The notes under the pieces: generated by a model
Told to the model about the DNA's origin: nothing
Database searches by the model: none
Seen by the model: only the letters and a program-made list of their open reading frames with translations
Source: a virus
Virus record (IMG/VR): IMGVR_UViG_3300030098_000384
Location: 2,707-28,664 of that record
Length of the DNA: 25,958 nt
Strand: one strand, 5' to 3'
Position numbers and translations under genes: made by a program
In this document: positions 1 to 8,418 of the stretch, piece after piece
How the letters are laid out: every line of letters begins with the position of its first letter
How positions within the stretch are numbered: position 1 is the first letter of the stretch

Positions 1-71
1 TGCATGAGTTGATGGATGCACTAAGAAGATTAGAAGATAAGTTAGACAAAGTATTGATGGGAAGTAGATAA
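1..71 (+). CDS. C-terminal end of an upstream structural-arm gene (partial)
   Basis: An open frame enters from the left edge (first whole codon at 3) and stops with TAA at 69-71. The visible 22 residues end in MDALRRLEDKLDKVLMGSR, a charged, probably helical or coiled-coil tail. The stop shares its last base with the ATG of the next gene (TAATG), which suggests translational coupling. Too little is visible to name a function; by position it belongs to the virion-structure operon. Confidence 0.6.
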   Translation, partial: HELMDALRRLEDKLDKVLMGSR

Positions 72-2050
72 TGGCAAAATTTGCAGGATTTAAACCCGAA
101 GGCATGAGAAAAATAGCCAATAGAATGGGTTATCAAGGCTCTATGGATGACTTTGATAATTATTTACAACAAAACCCTGAAAAGAAAAGACAAATGATTG
201 TGTTTGAATCTATAGCTAAACAAATGGCTAAAGGTGGTGTTGTTAATATGCGTGTAGGTGGGGTTAATACACTACCACAACCAACAGGCACTCCTACTGG
301 ACTACCCACAAAACAAGACTTAGGTCAAGCAGATCCTAGACAATTACCACAAGCAGACGTACCCTCTCCACCTACACAATATACTCCTACTACTGGCATA
401 GGTGATGTTTTTACTGATAGAGCACAAAACCCTGCATTGCCTCAAGGTGGTGTAACTATACCTGTTGGAACACAGATAACACAAGATCAATTATTAAGTG
501 GTGACTTAGGACAACTATCGGGTACAGTCGGTGTGCCTACAACTGTAGCACCGACAACAACTGCTAATATACAGCAACAAAAAGATGCTAACATAACTTC
601 TGCAGAGAGGAGTGCTCCAGCAGTAGATAGTGCTTTGGCGGCAACTCAAGCGGCACAGACAACATTAGAAGACCCAAGAGCAAAAGTATTAGCAGCTCAA
701 CAAACAGCATCAAGCGTTGGTGATTTGAATGCTGCACAAGGTCAAGCCACATTATTACAAAATCCAGTACAAAGACAAATAGAGCAAGGTGAACTAGTAT
801 CATCTACTGCTAATGCAGAGACTGCATCTAAGTACACAGAGCAAATACAAGCGGCAACTGCAACACCAACAAGTCAAGCAACTGTTCAAGGACAGTTAGC
901 TAGTCTTACTGCAAACTTTGATGCCACTAACCCACCATCATGGGCGGCAGGTGCTATCAGAGGTGTACAAGCAGTGATGCAACAAAGAGGTTTGGGTGCA
1001 TCTAGTATTGCAGGTCAAGCATTAATACAAGCTGCCATAGAGTCAGCTTTACCTGTAGCACAAGCAGATGCTAGTGTATTTGCACAATTTGAGAATCAAA
1101 ACTTATCTAACAGACAACAACGTGCTATGTTAGCTGCTCAACAGAGAGCACAGTTTATTGGACAAGAGTTTGATCAAGCATTTCAAACAAGAGTGCAAAA
1201 TGCTGCAAAGGTTAGCGACATAGCTAATTTAAACTTTAATGCAGAACAACAGATAGCATTAGAAAATAGTCGTGCAACAAACACTATGAACTTAAATAAT
1301 CTATCGAATAGACAAGCTCTTGTATTGGCAGAAGCATCTGCACTAGCTAACTTAGATTCATCTAATTTAAATAATAGACAACAAGCCGCTGTGCAAAATG
1401 CACAATCATTTTTACAGCAAGACATGGCTAATTTAACAAATCAACAGCAGACAGAGTTATTTAAAGCACAGCAGAGAACACAAGCCTTGTTTACAGATCA
1501 AGCTGCTACAAATGCCGCTAATCAATTTAATGCAACATCGCAGAATCAAGTGGATCAGTTCTTCTCTAACTTAGCACAACAAGCATCACAGTTTAATGCG
1601 ACACAAGCTAATGCACAAGCTCAGTTTAATGCAGGTCAAGTGAATACAGTAGAGCGATTTAACGCAGAGATAAACAATCAACGTGATCAGTTTAATGCAC
1701 AGAATCAACTAGCAATAGCACAAAATAACGCAGTGTGGAGGAGAGAGATTGCAACAGCAGATACAGTCGCTGTAAATAGAGCAAATGAGTTGAATGCAAA
1801 CGCAGTTCTTGATATATCTAAAGAGGCATATGATAATCTATGGTCTCACTATAATGACACTATGGAGTGGGCATGGACATCTGCAGATAATCAGTTAGAC
1901 AGAATAAATCAATTAGCAGTCGCAGAATTAAGTGCAGACATTAAAAGAGAAACACAAAAAATGGCATCATCCTCTGCGGCAGGAAGTGCAGTAGGTAAAT
2001 TAATTGGTACATTGGGATCTGCTGCAATTACTCAAGGATTATTTGGATAA
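71..2050 (+). CDS. Q/N/A-rich virion protein with long hendecad-repeat helix (659 aa)
   Basis: Very rich in Gln, Ala and Asn. Three parts are visible. Residues 1-55 form a compact start (AGFKPEGMRKIANRMGYQG) of a type I recall from marine-phage tail proteins. Residues 65-170 are a Pro/Thr/Gln/Gly-rich linker. Residues about 180-625 look helical, with 11-residue repeats from about 345 to 543. The last 25 residues are small and hydrophobic (SSAAGSAVGKLIGTLGSAA). I infer a fibrous or internal virion component of a short-tailed phage; no enzyme motif is visible. It overlaps the upstream stop and the downstream start by one base each, so it is in the structural operon. It could be an internal core protein, a tail-tube or needle part, or an adaptor; the sequence alone does not decide. 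Confidence 0.75.
   Translation: MAKFAGFKPEGMRKIANRMGYQGSMDDFDNYLQQNPEKKRQMIVFESIAKQMAKGGVVNMRVGGVNTLPQPTGTPTGLPTKQDLGQADPRQLPQADVPSPPTQYTPTTGIGDVFTDRAQNPALPQGGVTIPVGTQITQDQLLSGDLGQLSGTVGVPTTVAPTTTANIQQQKDANITSAERSAPAVDSALAATQAAQTTLEDPRAKVLAAQQTASSVGDLNAAQGQATLLQNPVQRQIEQGELVSSTANAETASKYTEQIQAATATPTSQATVQGQLASLTANFDATNPPSWAAGAIRGVQAVMQQRGLGASSIAGQALIQAAIESALPVAQADASVFAQFENQNLSNRQQRAMLAAQQRAQFIGQEFDQAFQTRVQNAAKVSDIANLNFNAEQQIALENSRATNTMNLNNLSNRQALVLAEASALANLDSSNLNNRQQAAVQNAQSFLQQDMANLTNQQQTELFKAQQRTQALFTDQAATNAANQFNATSQNQVDQFFSNLAQQASQFNATQANAQAQFNAGQVNTVERFNAEINNQRDQFNAQNQLAIAQNNAVWRREIATADTVAVNRANELNANAVLDISKEAYDNLWSHYNDTMEWAWTSADNQLDRINQLAVAELSADIKRETQKMASSSAAGSAVGKLIGTLGSAAITQGLFG
1103..1699 (+). 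repeat. 11-residue (33-bp) coding repeats within the 659-aa protein
   Basis: Phe recurs at residues 486, 497, 508, 519, 530 and 541, exactly every 11 residues, mostly in the motif (Q/R)FNA. Upstream, Leu or Phe at 345, 389, 411, 433 and 455 are also multiples of 11 apart, in NLSNRQ, NFNAEQ, NLSNRQ, NLNNRQ and NLTNQQ. The two blocks are offset by 2 residues mod 11, and Phe464 already sits in the second register. Eleven-residue periodicity is typical of right-handed coiled coils. Confidence 0.85.
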
Positions 2051-2280
2051 TGATAACAAACCCAACACTACAAGTATTAAGTTCATTTCAAAAGTTAAAA
2101 ACACCTCAAACTGAGAGTAGGTCAAAAAGCATGGGTATGATGACTAGATCTAGACCCCCAATACAAAATATGTCAAATACAAAAAAACAACCCATGATGA
2201 TAGCAAGAGAAATACAGATGCATATTAGAAATGCTAACAAAACACAAAAGAACGGAGAAAGCGATGGAACAATCGTTTGA
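2050..2280 (+). CDS. Small basic hypothetical protein (76 aa)
   Basis: Starts on the ATG that shares its A with the upstream TAA (TAATG) and runs to 2280, overlapping the next gene by 17 bases. The product is basic and rich in Met, Lys, Arg, Ser and Thr (SKSMGMMTRSRPPIQNMS), with no hydrophobic segment and no motif I recognise. The ribosome site is weak (an AAGGA about 11 bases upstream), so coupling to the 659-aa gene is likely. Position in the structural operon suggests a minor virion or assembly protein, but this is only context. Confidence 0.55.
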   Translation: MITNPTLQVLSSFQKLKTPQTESRSKSMGMMTRSRPPIQNMSNTKKQPMMIAREIQMHIRNANKTQKNGESDGTIV

Positions 2281-2761
2281 TAGACCTATACCCGGAATGG
2301 GTATGACATTTGAGGTTGGCTCACGACCTTGGCAAACACCACCAGAACTAACCACTGTAGAACAAGCTACAGATTATTATATAGAGAGGATGAACACAGA
2401 TCAGTTCAAAGCTCAACTAACAGACGTTATGGAAATGGGTGTGCCTTTAGCTACATTAGCAAACACCATACAACTAGCGAGTGTTATGGAAGGTGTTCAT
2501 TCAGTTGATGTCGGCATATTAATGTTACCAATAATAGTAGAACTGTTAATGACAATAGCAGATTCTCAAGGGATTGATTACGATACTGGTATGGAAGGTA
2601 TGGAGAATGAAAGAGCTACCTCTGTAGATAGAACAATAAACACTATAATGAGGGAAAGAAATCTACCAAAAGAAGATGCACCCACTGAGGAGCAAAGAGC
2701 AGATGTAGAAGTAGAGGAGACACCCCAACCACCTATGGGGTTAATGGCTAGGAGACTTTAA
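2264..2761 (+). CDS. Conserved phage structural-arm protein (165 aa)
   Basis: I place the start at the ATG at 2264 because GGAG lies at 2254-2257; an in-frame ATG at 2231 has no such site. The protein begins MEQSFDRPIPGMGMTFEVG. The middle (about 45-100) is helical and partly hydrophobic (ILMLPIIVELLMTIADSQG) and the C-terminal third is acidic, ending in PPMGLMARRL. I recall similar unnamed proteins (a PIPGM-type start, a DVMEMGVPL-type middle, a short GLMARR tail) in marine phage structural operons. The function is unknown. It directly abuts the next gene. Confidence 0.75.
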   Translation: MEQSFDRPIPGMGMTFEVGSRPWQTPPELTTVEQATDYYIERMNTDQFKAQLTDVMEMGVPLATLANTIQLASVMEGVHSVDVGILMLPIIVELLMTIADSQGIDYDTGMEGMENERATSVDRTINTIMRERNLPKEDAPTEEQRADVEVEETPQPPMGLMARRL

Positions 2762-4177
2762 ATGTTAGGTAAATTTTTTGGATCTGAATTTGGAAAAGGT
2801 CTTGTGGCTGGAGCCGCAGAGGGTTTTGCTGAAGGATTTCAAGACGATATAGATAGAACAAAAGATAATGTAGATAGGCTAGTATTAGAATCCTACAAAG
2901 GTGGTGTTGAGCAAAAGAAAAAGTATGATGCTGTATTTAAAGATAATCAAAAGATAGTTGAACAAATAGCTGGTAATTTAGGGGGAGATGATGGAATTAA
3001 TCATCCAATGGCTTTAGAGGCGGCATACGGATTAATAAACACTGCTGGTGGATTACAAAATGCTTTAGATGAGTCAGTGAACGCAAAAGCATTTTTTAAT
3101 AGATATGGAGTACATCCCACAAAACAATTAGAGTTATCCGTTATAAAAAACAGAGAAACACCTTTGACAGTTTCAAGTATTACTAAAACTACTGTTCCCA
3201 AAATGACTATACTTGACCCTAAAATTTTAGGTGACTCTGCGGCAGTTGGTATTATGAAAACTAATTTATTAGGTAGTGATTATGATCCGTCAAAAGAAAT
3301 AAGTAAGAGAGCCGCTGCTTTGCTTACAGCTAGAGGGATAGACATCAATCAAGGTGAAATGAAGATACCTATTGCGTCTAAAGTGACATTAGATCCATTA
3401 ATAAGAGGTATGCAAACAGATCCCGTTGCTGAAATAGCTAGACTTCAAGTCTTTGGTAATAAATTAGACCCTAAAGATCCTGACTTTGTACAAAAATTTA
3501 ACAGAGTTAAAGACATGATTGATGTGCAAGTAGAAGTTGCTACAGCAACAGCAAAAACTCAAGCGAGCATACTAGATGAGGCTAAAATAGGAAAAGGTTT
3601 ATCTATTTCTGCTCTTGGGTCTGCAAAAAATCAAATCACAAATCAAATAATAGAAAGTTTTAATGTTGTTGCAAAAAAAGATAGCACGGGATTATATATG
3701 ACCCAAGATCTTGTACAAGAAAAACAAAAAATAATAACCGATACAATGGCATATTACTTAAAAATGTTAAATTTAGGAGTAACAAATAAAGATGATCAAT
3801 CCTTTTTTAAAGTAATAGAAGCAATAAACAACAATAAAAAGTTGTCTTTGACTGATGGAAAGTTAGTAATGTTAAATGGAGAAGGATCTACCAACGTATC
3901 TACAAGAGATGTAGATACTTTAAAACAAGGAAGTAAAAAAATAGATGATCCTTTTAATTTAAATAAAAAACAACCCATTGATTATAGTAAAATTGATCAA
4001 AACGCTTTAATATCGTCAATAAGAAAACAAGGGATAAATACAATAAATGGGCAGAGGTTACTTAACACATTAAAAGGTAAGATAAACTTTGACAACCCTC
4101 CTGAATTACAAGGATTAATAGGTAAAGCTAAAGTTAACAAGATTGAAGAGTTAGCACGAGAGTTAGTCAAAAGGTAG
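2762..4177 (+). CDS. Probable internal or ejection virion protein (471 aa)
   Basis: Begins immediately after the preceding stop codon. Residues 1-30 carry small-residue repeats in a possibly amphipathic helix (GKGLVAGAAEGFAEGFQDD), a pattern seen in membrane-active or pore-forming segments. The rest is charged and mixed helical, with a Lys-rich C-terminus (ELARELVKR). No catalytic motif is visible. Its place just before an 1144-aa protein with Gly/Ala-rich segments, at the end of the structural arm, resembles the set of internal virion proteins that podoviruses eject with their DNA. The role is inferred from context only. Confidence 0.65.
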   Translation: MLGKFFGSEFGKGLVAGAAEGFAEGFQDDIDRTKDNVDRLVLESYKGGVEQKKKYDAVFKDNQKIVEQIAGNLGGDDGINHPMALEAAYGLINTAGGLQNALDESVNAKAFFNRYGVHPTKQLELSVIKNRETPLTVSSITKTTVPKMTILDPKILGDSAAVGIMKTNLLGSDYDPSKEISKRAAALLTARGIDINQGEMKIPIASKVTLDPLIRGMQTDPVAEIARLQVFGNKLDPKDPDFVQKFNRVKDMIDVQVEVATATAKTQASILDEAKIGKGLSISALGSAKNQITNQIIESFNVVAKKDSTGLYMTQDLVQEKQKIITDTMAYYLKMLNLGVTNKDDQSFFKVIEAINNNKKLSLTDGKLVMLNGEGSTNVSTRDVDTLKQGSKKIDDPFNLNKKQPIDYSKIDQNALISSIRKQGINTINGQRLLNTLKGKINFDNPPELQGLIGKAKVNKIEELARELVKR

Positions 4178-4183
4178 ATTAAC

Positions 4184-7100
4184 ATGGCAGAAAAAGATTA
4201 TTTTGATGTGGACTATACCACTCTATCTGATGATGAATTAAACAGAGAAAACTTAACTAGTAATTTTAAATTTATAAATGATGCATCACAATTTTTAGCA
4301 GAAAGAAATGACATATATCTAACTGATGCTGATGAAATATACGATGCTTATCTAGAACACTTTCGTGGTCAAAACGTAAACGAAGTTACAGCAGTTAAAG
4401 ACATGTACCAAGCTCAAAATTATAAAAGAGATGGTGATGATGCTGGACTAAAACGTATGGGTGATCTCATGAACACCTTTGATAGACAAGGAAGTGAATT
4501 CAATCTTGAAACTATAAAAGATTATTTAGGTGGTATATTTACTGCTCCATCAACATACGCTGGTATGTTTTCATTTGGTGCCGCAAAAGGTGGTGCTTTA
4601 GCTGCTCAACAAGGTATAAAGTTTGGTATAAAAGAACTAATAAAAGATGGTGCTCAAACTGAAGGATTAAAGAAAGGCATAACCACAGCAGTGGCAGACA
4701 AAGCAAGTGAAGTATCTAGGCTAAGAGCTTTACGACAAGGTTTTCAAAAGGGTGGTTACAAAACTGCTATAGGGGCAGGAGTAGTTGACGGATTAGGTGC
4801 TTCAGGGACTGCTTTAGCACAAGAGCAAACAAGAGTAGATTTAGAATTAAAAGATGACATAAATTATGACATGGTTGCACTTTCAGGTGCGTTAGGAATG
4901 GCTCCGGGTGCGTTGTTAGGTGGTTTGACAGGAAGCCGAAAGGCAATGACTGCAAATACTGCAGAACAATACGCAATAAAAGAACTAAATAAGAAAAGAG
5001 ATTTAGTTAACGATGCTTTTAAAAACAAAGCTATAAAAAATTTAAGAGACAGAGGTTTTAAAGGTAGGGCAACTTCAGCCTTGATGACTAAGTTAAAAAA
5101 GTCTTTAGCAGAAACTGCAGGTAGTTATAATTTAAACGTAGGTAAAAGACTAAAAATAGATTTAGCTTCTGAAGCTGATACCTTGTTAGGACTAGATAAT
5201 AAAATTATTGCGAATGTCGCATCTGCAGGTGCAGAAATAGTTGATATGATAGGTCCAAGATTAGGGGTTGTTAAAGGTAGTAAAGAGGATTTTGAAGAGA
5301 GAATAACATCTAGAATAGCTAGAGGTTTAATGTCCTCTGATGAAGCTACAACAAAAAAACTTATGGATTCTTTCTTAGGTGTGTTAGAGAGTCATAATCT
5401 TAGTCCCTCCGAGTTTGGTGCATTATATTTAGCAGAGATATCTCAAGCAGGTAGAACGCTAGGAACGCAAGGTAGAATATCCAAAGAGTTTTCTAAAAAA
5501 TTATTTTCAGAATTAAATGACTTAGACAAAGCGTTATTTACTTTAGGTGCAAACACAGAGGCAGCTAGAAAAGCAGTATATAATAAAATAGACAGAGGTT
5601 CTCTTTTAAATGCCACATCTAATTTTTTTCAGACATTAAATAAGACACGTATAGGTCTTATGACAATTCAAGCTGCAACAACGGTAAGAAACACAACTAA
5701 TGGTTATCTACGTAATTACGTATATGCAATGAATAATCTTGGGGCTGGTATTTATAATATTGCAAAAGGAGATTTACAAAGAGCATTTGGGGATGAAGAA
5801 TTAAAGAATGCAGGTAAATTTGCAGCCAAGGAGGGTGTTGCTCAGTTACAAACAGGTGTTAGGTCTTTGTTTTTCAAAGATATGGTGTTTGGCTTACAAA
5901 GTGAAGACACTGCCATATTAGTAAGAATGTTTAAAGATCCACGACTAGGTAATTCTCCAAAAGCACATCAATTATTTAGATCACTAGGAGATATAGGTAA
6001 TGTCTTAGGAAACGACCACAGTAGAATGATGAAGACTGCTAGATTTCTCAATACCTTTAATACAATGAGCGATGATTTATTTAAGTCAGCAATATTCTCA
6101 AGAGAAATAGATAAAATGATAAGGGCAGACATAGCCTTAGATAAAGATGGAAAAACAGTCATAGATGCTGGATTCAAAGCTGCAGGCATAAATAATTTAA
6201 GTGATTTAGTAAAAACTAATAATTTTAAGATGGTGGATGATATGTCTATTGCTAAAGCGATGAATCAAGCTATGGATTTTACTTATCAAACGGGTAACTT
6301 TAGAGGAAGAGAAGGTGGATTTAATAAATTAGCTGCTAGTTTTATCGATGTATCTAGTTCTCAACTAGGATCAACATTCGTTCCTTTTCCTAGATATATG
6401 GTAAATGCTTTTAGATTTTTCTATGAACACGCACCTATACTTGGTATGTTTAACATAGGTGGTGTTTTAAATAAATCTGATAGTGCAGATAGATTTGCAA
6501 AACAAGTTACTGGATTATCAATGATAGCAGCTTTCTTTGGAATGAGAGATAATTTAGGTGATGAAAATACAGGTGCGTTTGTCTATAAAAATCCTTATGG
6601 TCATGGGTCATTTGACGCTAGAGCAGCGCTAGGTCCTTTTAGTGCGTTTGCAGTTATAGCAGATTATTTATACAGTATAGGTAAACCAAATGGAAAACTA
6701 GATCGTGAGTTTGGATTTAGTTTACACGACAATGATAGAGTTTCAGAGGGAGTAAAGATAAGAGATTTAGTCTCAGCATTGACAGGTGGTGGATTTGGTA
6801 GAGCGGGTATAAGTTTAGATTTAGTCGATGGCATGGTTGAGATAGCCACAAAAGAAGCTAGTTTAACCAACTTAACAAGAGCAGAAGAAGCGATGGCTAG
6901 ATTCGTGGGTAATTATTTTAGCACGTACACAGTGGGTGCAGGAGTTATAAAAGATGCAGTTGCTATGGTTGATCCTGATTATAGATTGCTTACTGATAAT
7001 AGTGATGTTGAATTCTTTCCATACGTATTTAAACAAGCAACTAGATCGTTTCCTATGGAAGCACATGCAGATGGCGATGGCTTTTTTGAAAGACCTGCTC

Positions 7101-7618
7101 AAACATCGCCATATAAACCAACGGGTATAAGAAACACATTACCTCTGTTTAGACAGATATCAGGTCTTACGCCAATAGAAGAAAAGAATGAAACACAAAA
7201 AGAGCTAGACAGATTAAAAATAGATTACGTAGAGGTAGCACCAAGAAAGCTACAAGATCCTGAAGCTAACAGAGATGCAAGGCAATTTGTGGGATTAGCA
7301 GTAGAAAAATATTTAGCTGATTATATAAATAGTCCAGAATATTTAGGTTTAGAGACTGATACACAAAAAAGAAGAAACTTAAAAAAAGAATTAAACTCTA
7401 TTAGAACTGAGGCTATAGCGTATGCTTTAGGAGAAAAAGAGTGGGATACCCCTGAAGACATATTAAGAAAAACCAAAGCTAGATTTTTTAGATTGCCTTC
7501 AGTAGAGAGAACTATTATCGAAGAAAAATGGAATCAATTAAATCCTGATCAAGAGATTGACATATATGATTATCAAGATTTATTAGAAATAGGTCAAGCG
7601 TTTGGTTTTGTTAAGTAG
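4184..7618 (+). CDS. Very large virion protein, likely internal/ejection protein (1144 aa)
   Basis: Starts at ATG 4184, six bases after the previous stop. The first 110 residues are acidic and helical. Residues about 118-250 contain Gly/Ala-rich hydrophobic stretches (for example GMFSFGAAKGGALAAQQG and ALSGALGMAPGALLGGLTG) with GxxxG-like spacing, suited to membrane insertion. Later regions are charged and helical, with aromatic-rich segments (FVPFPRYMVNAFRFFYEHAP). No lysozyme or transglycosylase active-site motif could be recognised. Size and last-gene position resemble the biggest podoviral internal virion protein, which spans the envelope during DNA ejection; that assignment is inference. 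It ends inside the opposing minus-strand gene (8-bp tail-to-tail overlap). Confidence 0.75.
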   Translation: MAEKDYFDVDYTTLSDDELNRENLTSNFKFINDASQFLAERNDIYLTDADEIYDAYLEHFRGQNVNEVTAVKDMYQAQNYKRDGDDAGLKRMGDLMNTFDRQGSEFNLETIKDYLGGIFTAPSTYAGMFSFGAAKGGALAAQQGIKFGIKELIKDGAQTEGLKKGITTAVADKASEVSRLRALRQGFQKGGYKTAIGAGVVDGLGASGTALAQEQTRVDLELKDDINYDMVALSGALGMAPGALLGGLTGSRKAMTANTAEQYAIKELNKKRDLVNDAFKNKAIKNLRDRGFKGRATSALMTKLKKSLAETAGSYNLNVGKRLKIDLASEADTLLGLDNKIIANVASAGAEIVDMIGPRLGVVKGSKEDFEERITSRIARGLMSSDEATTKKLMDSFLGVLESHNLSPSEFGALYLAEISQAGRTLGTQGRISKEFSKKLFSELNDLDKALFTLGANTEAARKAVYNKIDRGSLLNATSNFFQTLNKTRIGLMTIQAATTVRNTTNGYLRNYVYAMNNLGAGIYNIAKGDLQRAFGDEELKNAGKFAAKEGVAQLQTGVRSLFFKDMVFGLQSEDTAILVRMFKDPRLGNSPKAHQLFRSLGDIGNVLGNDHSRMMKTARFLNTFNTMSDDLFKSAIFSREIDKMIRADIALDKDGKTVIDAGFKAAGINNLSDLVKTNNFKMVDDMSIAKAMNQAMDFTYQTGNFRGREGGFNKLAASFIDVSSSQLGSTFVPFPRYMVNAFRFFYEHAPILGMFNIGGVLNKSDSADRFAKQVTGLSMIAAFFGMRDNLGDENTGAFVYKNPYGHGSFDARAALGPFSAFAVIADYLYSIGKPNGKLDREFGFSLHDNDRVSEGVKIRDLVSALTGGGFGRAGISLDLVDGMVEIATKEASLTNLTRAEEAMARFVGNYFSTYTVGAGVIKDAVAMVDPDYRLLTDNSDVEFFPYVFKQATRSFPMEAHADGDGFFERPAQTSPYKPTGIRNTLPLFRQISGLTPIEEKNETQKELDRLKIDYVEVAPRKLQDPEANRDARQFVGLAVEKYLADYINSPEYLGLETDTQKRRNLKKELNSIRTEAIAYALGEKEWDTPEDILRKTKARFFRLPSVERTIIEEKWNQLNPDQEIDIYDYQDLLEIGQAFGFVK

Positions 7619-7859
7619 CAAATGCTCTCAATATACCCATCATAAGAGCAGCACAAGCAACCCCATTCAATACTAATAATGCTCGATCATGCCAAAGATA
7701 AGCCATAACAGTTAAACAACCAGTGCCTACGCAGGAGGATACTAAATCGTAGAGGGGAAATACACCGACTGCTCTGCAGACTATCCCTGACATGATGAAC
7801 AATGACCCTATCCATTTTAAGTACCAAGATAGGTCATAAGTTGGAGTTATTTTTTGCAT
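7611..7859 (-). CDS. Small membrane protein with about three helices (82 aa)
   Basis: Start ATG at 7857-7859 is preceded by AAGGGAG at good spacing. Three hydrophobic segments can be drawn at about residues 13-33, 37-56 and 60-79, with the short conserved-looking stretch MAYLWHDRALLVLNG between the last two. From memory it resembles small unnamed proteins of marine bacteria and phages (possibly DUF6552), but I cannot confirm this. It is the last gene of the minus-strand arm and ends inside the last 8 bases of the 1144-aa structural gene. A holin role is possible from size and topology, though the cell-wall hydrolase is 12 kb away. Confidence 0.7.
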   Translation of the reverse strand: MQKITPTYDLSWYLKWIGSLFIMSGIVCRAVGVFPLYDLVSSCVGTGCLTVMAYLWHDRALLVLNGVACAALMMGILRAFAT

Positions 7860-7998
7860 TTAACTCCCTTAACTTTTTTAAAGTTACTTCAGCAATAACT
7901 TCTATATCTTTTAGATTCTTTATAATCTCTTCCATTAGCCTTGGAAAAGAATTCTTTTTACCTTGCATAAATTTTTTAGCTTCGTCTTCTAGACTCAT
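7834..7998 (-). CDS. Small charged helical protein (54 aa)
   Basis: ATG at 7996-7998, stop TGA at 7834-7836. The product (MSLEDEAKKFMQGKK at the start) is charged and predicted largely helical, with Leu/Ile spacing that could form a short coiled coil. It overlaps the upstream gene by 23 bases and the downstream membrane-protein gene by 26. An AAGGA lies only one base before the ATG, so initiation probably depends on coupling. Function unknown. The downstream gene's ribosome site lies within its coding sequence, which supports a packed, real arrangement. Confidence 0.6.
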   Translation of the reverse strand: MSLEDEAKKFMQGKKNSFPRLMEEIIKNLKDIEVIAEVTLKKLRELNAKNNSNL

Positions 7999-8194
7999 TC
8001 CTTGTTGCCTGTTTAAAATAAGCAGAGTTATAACCTCTCTGCCACTCTCGATGTTGCATAGTCTTATCAGAGAATGGATTCAACTTATTAAATTTAAATC
8101 CAGTCATCCCTTGATTAAACTGCAACTTTAACGGTGCATCGTATTTACCTAGTCCTCTCTCTTGTCTACTTAGAATTTTTTTCTTTTGTTTCAT
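7976..8194 (-). CDS. Small basic protein with RMF-like motif (72 aa)
   Basis: The frame stays open upstream to a TTG at 8224, but the ATG at 8194 (MKQKKKILSRQERG) is the better start. The product is strongly basic and carries HREWQRGYNSAYF at about residues 49-60. An Arg/Gln-Gly-Tyr core like this is found in ribosome modulation factor (E. coli AHQRGYQAG) and in many tiny phage proteins. Whether it binds ribosomes is unknown. It overlaps its upstream neighbour by 29 bases and its downstream neighbour by 23. Confidence 0.6.
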   Translation of the reverse strand: MKQKKKILSRQERGLGKYDAPLKLQFNQGMTGFKFNKLNPFSDKTMQHREWQRGYNSAYFKQATRNESRRRS

Positions 8195-8417
8195 TAGAGT
8201 TTTCTTTTTGTGTTGGTCTCTCAAGATATTTTAATATCATTGATAACCTATCATCGTATTTTCCAATCTCTGATATTTCTTTATCTATGGAAGCCATGAT
8301 ATCGGAGTGTTCTCCTATACCAGTGGATCTACTCAAGTAGATCTCAACATTGGCTATGTGTTTGTTTATTAAACCAACATAATAAGATTTACATGCACTT
8401 AATAACATTTCTCGCAT
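8166..8417 (-). CDS. Hypothetical helical protein (83 aa)
   Basis: ATG at 8415-8417 follows the reductase stop after one base, with GAAGGAAG upstream inside the reductase's last codons. The sequence is helical with no transmembrane segment; the last 20 residues are highly charged (TQKENSNETKEKNSK). No domain is recognised. Its position directly behind the reductase may make it a co-translated accessory, but nothing in the sequence shows a reductase partner such as a glutaredoxin (no CxxC). Confidence 0.65.
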   Translation of the reverse strand: MREMLLSACKSYYVGLINKHIANVEIYLSRSTGIGEHSDIMASIDKEISEIGKYDDRLSMILKYLERPTQKENSNETKEKNSK

Positions 8418-8418
8418 T

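Noticed and set aside
588-803. Leu-rich minus-strand open frame opposite the 659-aa gene (also 1183-1425)
   Set aside because: Shadow of Gln/Ala-rich codons on the plus strand; no ribosome site, wrong strand for the structural arm.
7623-7650. Inverted repeat TGCTCT ... AGAGCA near the convergent junction
   Set aside because: Only six base pairs with a 16-base loop, no following T run on either strand, and inside a coding region.
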